Assembly: GCA_037969395.1 (NCBI GenBank)
Contig: JBBKXJ010000025.1
Location: forward strand, 1-9,405
Direction of reading: 5' to 3'
Origin: JBBKXJ01 sp037969395
Lineage (GTDB): Bacteria > Pseudomonadota > Gammaproteobacteria > Pseudomonadales > JAUIET01
DNA: 9,405 bases
Part shown: positions 1-5,880 of the stretch, piece by piece
Layout of the letters: every line of letters starts with the position of its first letter
Numbering within the stretch: position 1 is the first letter of the stretch
The notes under the pieces: generated by a model
Told to the model about the DNA's origin: nothing
The model's database searches: none
Seen by the model: the letters and a program-made list of their open reading frames with translations, nothing else
Position numbers and translations under genes: made by a program

Positions 1-569
1 AGTTCGAGTATTTCGTCATTCCACTGCGTTAAGCTATTACCAACCAAAATTGTTGACGCAATATACGGTGTGGTGCCGTGTGCTAACAGTCCCTCCACGA
101 TTGCCTTGTAATCCTCAAACACGTCGCTAACCGGGCGTCCCATGCGCATGTCGTTATAGCCAGCGAGGATGAAGGCCTTGCTGGCGCCTAGCGAATAAAT
201 AGAATTCATGCGGTAACGTATGCCGCCAACGTGGTCGCCGGCAACGCCCCGATTGGCGATATCATGACCGGGCAGCAATTCGTTCCACTCCGCGCCATCA
301 ACCAGCGAGTCGCCGATCATTACAATATCGGCCCGTGTGTTCTGCTTATCAAAAAAAGATTTTTTGTCGAGATAGTAAACTTCAAAGCGTTTCCGTTCGT
401 GAGCTTCCAGTGCAAGCTCGGCAGCAGTGGCCTTGCCAGTGACCAGTTGCTTAACATAGAGAATTTGCTTGAAAGGAAATACCTTATAGGTGCCGACTAC
501 CAGCCCATAAACGAAGGCGATGCTGGTGAGAATAAGTAAAAATAACGTGCGCTTGGGAATTTTTTTCAT
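1..569 (-). CDS. SGNH/GDSL-family hydrolase with N-terminal membrane anchor (partial, C-terminus outside window)
   Basis: Reading the minus strand from the ATG at 569 gives an open frame of 189 codons that is still open at the left edge. Residues 8-28 are a hydrophobic segment after a KKIPKR basic start, so a signal anchor or uncleaved signal peptide is likely and the enzyme domain would be periplasmic. Residues 83-91 (VMIGDSLVD) carry the block I GDS motif with the presumed nucleophile Ser88. NRGVAGDHVGG (106-116) fits block II with its oxyanion glycine. AGYNDMRMG (136-144) fits block III GxND. The block V Asp-x-x-His would lie beyond the window. The family hydrolyses esters or thioesters, including lysophospholipids, acyl-CoAs and sugar acetyl groups; the substrate cannot be told from sequence. 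No strong Shine-Dalgarno is seen (AGGA about 13 nt before the ATG). It lies 60 bp downstream of the FAD-dependent dehydrogenase on the same strand and may be co-transcribed with it. Confidence 0.85.
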   Translation of the reverse strand, partial: MKKIPKRTLFLLILTSIAFVYGLVVGTYKVFPFKQILYVKQLVTGKATAAELALEAHERKRFEVYYLDKKSFFDKQNTRADIVMIGDSLVDGAEWNELLPGHDIANRGVAGDHVGGIRYRMNSIYSLGASKAFILAGYNDMRMGRPVSDVFEDYKAIVEGLLAHGTTPYIASTILVGNSLTQWNDEILE

Positions 570-629
570 TATCGGGCAATGTTCCTGACCAACTGGATTG
601 TTATCTTGCCTTGATGGCGTAGCAAAGTC

Positions 630-2042
630 TTAATCAGGCGTCGCAAAAATAACACCGGGATTCATTATGTTAGCAGGATCAATCATTCTTTTAATGTCGC
701 GCATTAAAACCTGTGAGAGAGCATCCTTATAGTTGCTAAATGCGCCGGTTTTGGTAACACCAACACCGTGTTCGGCCGAAAAACTGCCATTAAATTCAGC
801 CGTGACTGCGTATACTGCCTCACTCACAGCTGCCGACTGCTGTCGAAATTCATGCTCATTCCAAGCTGTCGGCAGAGCGACATTATAGTGTAAATTGCCG
901 TCGCCGACATGGCCGTAAACGATGGCATCCGCCTGTATACACACCTGCGTAACTGCTTTATCCAGGGCGGCGGCAGTGGCTGGAATAGACGCTATCGGCA
1001 CCGAAATATCGTGTCGAACCGAGCGACCCTGACCCTCGGTAATAGTTTCCCGGGTAAGCCAGATGGCGGCTCGCTGCGCCTCGCTATGCGCAATAATGCC
1101 GTCGTCTATGACGTTCTTTTCCAGCGCGCTTGCCATTAAGCTTTCGAGTTGCCCGCCCAGACCGGCATTGGCCTGCGGTGACGACAGCTCGGCGATTACA
1201 TACCAGGGATAAGCGTCAGCAAGGCGCACAGTTTTTTCGGCTAACACGTTGCCGGACGCCTGCAGCGCCCGTTGCGAAATCAGCTCAAATGCGCACAGCG
1301 CGTCGCCGGCGTACTCACCGCACATTGAAAATAGGGCGATCACATCCTCCAGTCGCCTAACGCCAACGAATACCGTACCAAACTCCTTCGGCAGCGGAAA
1401 CAGTTTCAAACTGGCGGCGGTAATCACCCCCAGCGTGCCTTCTGAGCCGATAAACAGCTGCTTCAGGTCGTAGCCGGTATTGTCTTTGCGAAGCGCGGTT
1501 AGATTATTCAAAATACGGCTATCGGGCAGCACAACCTCCAGCCCCAGCACCAGGTTGCGCGTATTGCCGTAGCGCAGCACGTTAATGCCGCCGGCGTTGG
1601 TGGCGATGTTGCCGCCAAGCTGACAGCTGCCCCTGGAACCCAGCGACAGAGGAAAATAGCGATTGTTTTCCTCCGCCAGCGTGCGGAGATTTTGCAGAAT
1701 AACACCGGCTTCAACGCAGACCGTGTTGCCGTCAACATCCAGCTCGCGAAACCTGTTCATGCGCTGCAGATTCAGCAAAATTTGCGATCCCGACCGGTCA
1801 GTAACCGACGCTCCGCATAAGCCGGTATTGCCGCCTTGTGGCACGACACAGATGCCGGACTCACTGCATATTTGCAGCACAAACGATACTTCATCGGTAG
1901 TTTGCGGCAGTACTACCAATCGCGGTTTGCCTTTACGCAGGCCGCGCCAATCGTGACAATAGGCTGCCATGTCAGCGGTTTGCTCACGATAGCCTTTAAC
2001 GCCAAGTTTTGCCTTGATTTGCGTGATTGCATCGACTGTCAT
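630..2042 (-). CDS. FAD-linked D-2-hydroxyacid dehydrogenase (GlcD / D-2-hydroxyglutarate dehydrogenase family)
   Basis: This 470-residue flavoprotein of the VAO/PCMH type has an N-terminal FAD-binding_4 domain and a C-terminal FAD-oxidase_C domain. FAD-binding signatures are PQGGNTGLCGAS (68-79), GSCQLGGNIATNAGG (138-152), R157-Y158-G159 and IGSEGTLGVIT (198-208). The C-terminal half has RHDISVP (343-349), HVGDGNLH (378-385) and EHGVG (424-428). In human D2HGDH the two histidines of HVGDGNLH and the glutamate of EHG bind the catalytic metal, and all are present here. Family members oxidise D-2-hydroxyglutarate, D-lactate or glycolate to the 2-oxoacid and pass electrons to ETF or quinone. Length is normal for the family and nothing looks broken. 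Without a GlcE/GlcF partner nearby, a single-subunit D2HGDH or D-lactate dehydrogenase is more likely than the glycolate oxidase complex. The ATG at 2042 is the only in-frame start compatible with the family N-terminus, and it lacks an obvious Shine-Dalgarno. It is transcribed divergently from the acyl-CoA synthetase. Confidence 0.9.
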   Translation of the reverse strand: MTVDAITQIKAKLGVKGYREQTADMAAYCHDWRGLRKGKPRLVVLPQTTDEVSFVLQICSESGICVVPQGGNTGLCGASVTDRSGSQILLNLQRMNRFRELDVDGNTVCVEAGVILQNLRTLAEENNRYFPLSLGSRGSCQLGGNIATNAGGINVLRYGNTRNLVLGLEVVLPDSRILNNLTALRKDNTGYDLKQLFIGSEGTLGVITAASLKLFPLPKEFGTVFVGVRRLEDVIALFSMCGEYAGDALCAFELISQRALQASGNVLAEKTVRLADAYPWYVIAELSSPQANAGLGGQLESLMASALEKNVIDDGIIAHSEAQRAAIWLTRETITEGQGRSVRHDISVPIASIPATAAALDKAVTQVCIQADAIVYGHVGDGNLHYNVALPTAWNEHEFRQQSAAVSEAVYAVTAEFNGSFSAEHGVGVTKTGAFSNYKDALSQVLMRDIKRMIDPANIMNPGVIFATPD

Positions 2043-2176
2043 ACTGGGCCATAGAATCTCATATTGGAGGCTGTGAATTGTAACGCAACAACAACACGCA
2101 TTCTGCAGATTGACGTAGCTACGGCTGTATGCGACTGTTCGCTTAAATGCTGCATATAATTTCCGGAGTGCTCGCC
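2043..2176. promoter_or_regulatory. divergent intergenic region, presumed promoters for both flanking genes
   Basis: This non-coding stretch separates the divergent dehydrogenase (minus) and acyl-CoA synthetase (plus), so at least one promoter in each direction is expected here. A perfect TATAAT lies at 2155-2160 on the plus strand but has no convincing -35 hexamer at normal spacing. On the minus strand TACAAT (2082-2077) is a possible -10 element, also without a good -35. I see no clear FadR- or PsrA-type operator palindrome. That these hexamers are used is inference. Confidence 0.4.
2165..2168 (+). promoter_or_regulatory. Shine-Dalgarno GGAG deciding the acyl-CoA synthetase start
   Basis: GGAG lies 8 nt before the ATG at 2177, an ideal spacing. 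The earlier in-frame ATG at 2147 has only AT-rich sequence before it. Starting at 2177 gives MLPGMMNSQLTISS, which matches how AlkK-like ligases usually begin. Confidence 0.7.
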
Positions 2177-3805
2177 ATGTTGCCAGGTATGATGAACAGC
2201 CAGCTAACGATTAGCAGCGTCATGCGCTTCGCTGAGCGCGTGTACCCTGCCAGCGAGATTGTGTCGGTCACGGCAGACAATCCGCGCCATCGTTACACCT
2301 ATGCCGATGCCTTCAAGCGCTCGCGCCAGTTGGCCAACGCGCTCGCTGATTTCGGTATGCAAGCCGAAGACAGAATCGCCACACTGGCCTGGAATGACTA
2401 TCGTCATTTCGAAATCTACTTTGCCGTTTCCGGCAGCGGCGGTATCTGTCATACGGTTAATCCGAGGCTGTTTCCCGAGCAGCTTGAGTACATTATTAAT
2501 CACGCAGACGACCGACTGATATTCGTCGATCCTATGTTCGTACCGTTGCTGGAAAAGCTCAGTGCAAAACTGTCGCTGGTGGAAAAATTCGTCGTACTAT
2601 GCGACGACGCGCACCTGCCTGACTGCGCTTTAAAGGGCGCGCAGAGTTACGAAGCGTTTATGGGCAAACATAGCAGCGAATTCGACTGGCCTGAGTTAGA
2701 CGAGCAGGCCAATAGTGCGTTGTGCTACACCTCGGGCACCACCGGCAACCCCAAAGGCGTGTTGTACACGCATCGTTCAACCGTGTTGCACTCTTACGCT
2801 GCGGCGTTGCCCGATACCATGAACCTGTCGAGCCGCGACGTGGTGCTGCCCATCGTGCCAATGTTTCATGTGAATGCCTGGAACATACCGTACGCCGTGC
2901 CGCTGGCTGGCGCAAAACTGGTATTTCCCGGCCCGAAAATGGCCGATGGCGAAATCCTGCACGAGCTGATCGAAAGCGAAAAAGTGACTATGTCAGCCGG
3001 TGTTCCTACCGTCTGGCTGGCGCTGTTGGGCTATCTGGCCGACGCTGGTAAAACCGTAGCCTCACTTGAGCGCGTAGTGGTGGGTGGCGCGGCCTGCCCG
3101 CTGTCAATTATGGATGAGTTTGCCGATCAACATAACGTTACTGTCCACCACGCCTGGGGCATGACCGAAACGGGGCCACTGGGTACGTTTAACACCCTGA
3201 AGCCGGGAATGGAGAATTTGCCCAAAGATCAGCTGGATAAAATTCGCGTCAAGCAAGGCCGGCCCATTTATGGTGTCGAAATTAAGATTGTTGACGACGC
3301 AGGCGACACGCTGCCATGGGACGGCAAGGCGTTTGGCGAGGTAAAAATTCGCGGCCCGTGGGTATGTAGCGGCTATTTTAAAATGGACGACAGCGATGCC
3401 CACGACGAGCAAGGCTGGTTCGCCACCGGTGATGTTGCGACCATGGACGCCGAAGGTTATATGCGAATCACCGACCGCACCAAAGATGTGATTAAATCGG
3501 GCGGCGAATGGATCAGTTCCATCGATCTTGAGAACGCCGCCGTCGGCCACCCGCAAGTGGCGGAAGCGGCGGTGATCGGCGTACCGCATCCCAAATGGAG
3601 CGAACGGCCACTGCTACTCATTGTCAAAAAACCTGGTGCTGAAGTGAGCAAGGAAGATGTACTGAAATTTCTACAGGGCAAGGTCGCTACGTGGTGGATA
3701 CCCGAAGATGCAGTGTTTGTCGACGAGTTGCCGCATACCGCCACCGGTAAACTCAGCAAGAAGGATTTGCGCGAACAGTTTAAGGATTATGTACACCCAA
3801 AATGA
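2177..3805 (+). CDS. fatty-acyl-CoA synthetase (AMP-forming, AlkK-like medium/long-chain)
   Basis: This 542-residue ANL-superfamily enzyme activates a free fatty acid with ATP to an acyl-adenylate and then to acyl-CoA, most likely in the cytoplasm or at the inner membrane. Counting from the ATG at 2177, the ATP/AMP signature YTSGTTGNPKG is at 184-194, the AMP-binding motif HAWGMTETGP at 325-334, GWFATGDVA at 413-421, and the hinge with the fatty-acid ligase signature DRTKDVIKSGGEWISS at 433-448. The C-terminal catalytic lysine is K525 in TATGKLSKK. All key residues are present and the length matches AlkK-type ligases (about 540-550). An in-frame ATG 30 nt upstream (2147) would add ten residues not typical of the family and has no ribosome binding site, so I prefer 2177. 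Chain-length preference cannot be read from sequence; medium to long chain is inferred from AlkK-like features. The acyl-CoA dehydrogenase follows after 97 bp on the same strand, which supports a role in fatty acid catabolism. Confidence 0.92.
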   Translation: MLPGMMNSQLTISSVMRFAERVYPASEIVSVTADNPRHRYTYADAFKRSRQLANALADFGMQAEDRIATLAWNDYRHFEIYFAVSGSGGICHTVNPRLFPEQLEYIINHADDRLIFVDPMFVPLLEKLSAKLSLVEKFVVLCDDAHLPDCALKGAQSYEAFMGKHSSEFDWPELDEQANSALCYTSGTTGNPKGVLYTHRSTVLHSYAAALPDTMNLSSRDVVLPIVPMFHVNAWNIPYAVPLAGAKLVFPGPKMADGEILHELIESEKVTMSAGVPTVWLALLGYLADAGKTVASLERVVVGGAACPLSIMDEFADQHNVTVHHAWGMTETGPLGTFNTLKPGMENLPKDQLDKIRVKQGRPIYGVEIKIVDDAGDTLPWDGKAFGEVKIRGPWVCSGYFKMDDSDAHDEQGWFATGDVATMDAEGYMRITDRTKDVIKSGGEWISSIDLENAAVGHPQVAEAAVIGVPHPKWSERPLLLIVKKPGAEVSKEDVLKFLQGKVATWWIPEDAVFVDELPHTATGKLSKKDLREQFKDYVHPK

Positions 3806-3807
3806 CC

Positions 3808-3883
3808 CGTAGGGTGCGCCGTGCGCACGCCGCTCCCATGATCGGGCCAAAGGCAATGATTGGTGCGCGCTGCGCACGCTACC
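3808..3883. repeat. inverted pair of short GC-rich palindromes (REP/MITE-like)
   Basis: Two palindromic units lie in opposite orientation between the acyl-CoA synthetase and acyl-CoA dehydrogenase genes. Unit 1 (3808-3829) contains GTAG then GTGCGC-CGT-GCGCAC. Unit 2 (3862-3883), read on the minus strand, contains GTAG then GTGCGC-AGC-GCGCAC. Sixteen of 22 positions agree, and the two units can pair with each other across a loop of about 32 nt or fold singly into 6-bp stems with 3-nt loops. No T-run follows, so it is not a standard intrinsic terminator. It could act as an mRNA stabiliser or attenuator between the two genes, or simply be a dispersed non-autonomous repeat; the latter is inference from its form. 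Confidence 0.65.
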
Positions 3884-3902
3884 AAGCGAAGGAAAGTTAA
3901 AT

Positions 3903-5687
3903 ATGAGCGAATACAATGCACCATTAAAAGATATGAAATTCGTCATTCATGAGCTGGCGGATTTCGACAACGTCATAAAACTGCCGGCTTTTGCCGATGT
4001 GAGTGAAGATCTAATAGCGCCAATTCTCGACGAGGCGGCCAAATTCGCGCGCGAAGTCTGGGGCGAGTTAAACAGCATTGGCGACCAAACGGGTTGCCGG
4101 GTGGAGAATCAGGCCGTGGTCGTGCCAGAGGGTTTTGCTGCAGCCTATGCACAATACGTCGAAGGGGGCTGGCCAACGCTTGGCTTCGGGCCTGACTATG
4201 GCGGTATGGGCCTGCCCGAACTGATTGCACAGACGACGGCAGAGATGTGGCAGGCGGCCAATATCGCGTTCGCGTTATGTCCATTGCTGAATATCGGTGC
4301 GGCCACTGCAATTGAGGCGCACGCCAGCGAAGAACTGAAGCAAACCTGGCTGCCCAAAATAATTAGCGGCGAATGGACTGGCACCATGAACCTCACCGAG
4401 CCGCAGGCGGGCTCCGATCTGGCGGCGGTCAGGACCAAGGCTGAGCCGGCGGGTGACCACTATAAAATTAGTGGTACGAAAATTTATATCACCTGGGGCG
4501 ACCAGCCGTTTACCGATAATATCGTGCATTTAGTGCTGGCCCGGCTGCCGGATGCACCGCCTGGCGTAAAGGGCATTTCGCTATTCATCGTGCCCAAGTA
4601 CCTGCTCAATGCCGACGGCAGTATTGGCGAGCATAACGACGTATTCCCGGTATCGGTGGAGCACAAGCTGGGTATACACGCCAGTCCAACCTGTGTAATG
4701 AGTTTTGGCGAGAATGACGGCGCGATTGGTTACCTGGTTGGTGAAGAAAACAACGGCCTGGCGTGCATGTTTACCATGATGAACCATGCCCGGCTGGGGG
4801 TAGGAATACAGGGCCTGGCTATCAGCGAGCGCGCCTACCAGCTGGCTAGATCCTACGCGCTGGACAGAGTGCAGGGCACAGTACCGGGTGCCGACGATAA
4901 AGTTACCATTATTCATCACCCCGACGTGCGCCGCATGTTAATGCTGATGAAAGCATACACCGAAGCGATGCGCGCGTTGGCGTATGTTACTGCCACCTCC
5001 ACCGACCTTGCTCATCACTGCGAGGATGCGCAGCAACGCCAGCATGCGCATGCTCGCGCCGCTCTGCTAACCCCCGTGGTTAAAGCATGGATGACCGAGG
5101 TGGCGCAGGAAATAACATCGCTGGGCGTACAAGTTCACGGCGGCATGGGTTTTGTTGAAGAAACCGGCGCTGCCCAGCATATGCGTGATGCACGCATTCT
5201 CACTATTTATGAAGGCACCACCGGCATTCAGGCGAACGATTTGGTGCGGCGCAAAATACTGCTCGACGGCGGCGCGGCGATGACTGAACTGGTGAGTGAG
5301 ATGCGGGCGCTGGACGCCGAACTTGCAGCGGGCAGCAGTGAGCTTGACGCGGTGCGCGCGGCACTCGCTACCGGCGTGCAGCACCTCGAGCAGGCGACTC
5401 ATTGGTTGCTGGAAAGCGCGCCCGACGACACTAACGTCGACGGTGCGGCTGCCTTTAATATGCTGATGTTAACCGGTACAGTAAGCGGTGGCTGGCAGAT
5501 GGCGCGCGCCGCCCTGGTTGCCGATCAGAAATTGCAGGCCGGCGACTCGGACAGGGAGTTTTACCGGGCCAAATTAATTACAGCACGTTTTTACGCGCAG
5601 CATATTATGCCGCGCTCGGCTGGTTATTACGAAGCGGCAATAGCCGGCAGCGAGTCGATCATGGCGTTGCCCGAAACATCGTTTTAA
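3903..5687 (+). CDS. acyl-CoA dehydrogenase (FadE/DmdC-like, 594 aa, with C-terminal extra domain)
   Basis: This FAD-dependent enzyme makes the trans-2,3 double bond in acyl-CoA, the first step of beta-oxidation, and passes electrons to ETF. The order is: a short N-terminal segment beginning MSEYNAPLKDMKFVI (the AcylCoA_DH_N type), a helical N domain (about 35-158), the beta domain with MNLTEPQAGSDLAAV (162-176) and YITWGD (195-200), the C-terminal helical domain with NHARLGVGIQGL (294-305) and QVHGGMGFVEE (410-420), and an extra C-terminal domain (about 470-590) seen in this 590-600 residue class. The presumed catalytic base is Glu437 in IYEGTTGIQ. The class includes Pseudomonas aeruginosa FadE homologues (PA0506/PA0508 type) and DmdC, the methylmercaptopropionyl-CoA dehydrogenase of DMSP breakdown; sequence reading alone cannot separate these. 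The neighbouring acyl-CoA synthetase and the absence of other dmd genes favour a fatty-acid role. AAGGA at 3889-3893 is 9 nt before the ATG and supports this start. Confidence 0.92.
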   Translation: MSEYNAPLKDMKFVIHELADFDNVIKLPAFADVSEDLIAPILDEAAKFAREVWGELNSIGDQTGCRVENQAVVVPEGFAAAYAQYVEGGWPTLGFGPDYGGMGLPELIAQTTAEMWQAANIAFALCPLLNIGAATAIEAHASEELKQTWLPKIISGEWTGTMNLTEPQAGSDLAAVRTKAEPAGDHYKISGTKIYITWGDQPFTDNIVHLVLARLPDAPPGVKGISLFIVPKYLLNADGSIGEHNDVFPVSVEHKLGIHASPTCVMSFGENDGAIGYLVGEENNGLACMFTMMNHARLGVGIQGLAISERAYQLARSYALDRVQGTVPGADDKVTIIHHPDVRRMLMLMKAYTEAMRALAYVTATSTDLAHHCEDAQQRQHAHARAALLTPVVKAWMTEVAQEITSLGVQVHGGMGFVEETGAAQHMRDARILTIYEGTTGIQANDLVRRKILLDGGAAMTELVSEMRALDAELAAGSSELDAVRAALATGVQHLEQATHWLLESAPDDTNVDGAAAFNMLMLTGTVSGGWQMARAALVADQKLQAGDSDREFYRAKLITARFYAQHIMPRSAGYYEAAIAGSESIMALPETSF

Positions 5688-5700
5688 GCGCTTCTCTACA

Positions 5701-5765
5701 ATTCGCGACCGAAGTTGCTCCGACGATATTGCGCACGATTTGTGAGAGCGACTTCAGCCGCGAAT
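5701..5765. repeat. imperfect inverted repeat, REP-like, in the acyl-CoA dehydrogenase to WS/DGAT gap
   Basis: Arms 5701-5720 and 5746-5765 are inverted copies of a 20-nt unit and agree at 17 of 20 positions, with a 25-nt loop between. Arm 1 also has an internal small stem (GCGAC-CGAA-GTTGC). The unit resembles the REP palindromes common in pseudomonads (TTCGCGGCTGAAGCCGCTC type). It starts 14 bp after the dehydrogenase stop codon and could protect or end that transcript, although no T-run follows. Membership of a dispersed family is inference. Confidence 0.65.
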
Positions 5766-5880
5766 AGGCAGTATACCCCTTGTATTTGCCTGCACTTCCT
5801 GTTGGACTATTCTCACAGCAACAGCGTTTCGCCGTAGCGACATTTTTCAACAATCATATTAATTCGTCAGAGGAAAATTC

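Noticed and set aside
231..539. Plus-strand open frame of 102 codons
   Set aside because: It is antisense to the GDSL hydrolase, whose block I-III motifs are clear on the minus strand.
3104..3589. Minus-strand open frame of 161 codons within the acyl-CoA synthetase
   Set aside because: Shadow of a well-conserved gene; no recognisable motifs.
3806..3902. Intrinsic terminator after the acyl-CoA synthetase
   Set aside because: Stable GC-rich hairpins are present, but no T-run follows either of them.
5041..5054. Perfect 14-bp palindrome AGCATGCGCATGCT
   Set aside because: It lies inside the acyl-CoA dehydrogenase in a His/Ala-rich helix and is explained by the codons; no second copy or regulatory context was seen.
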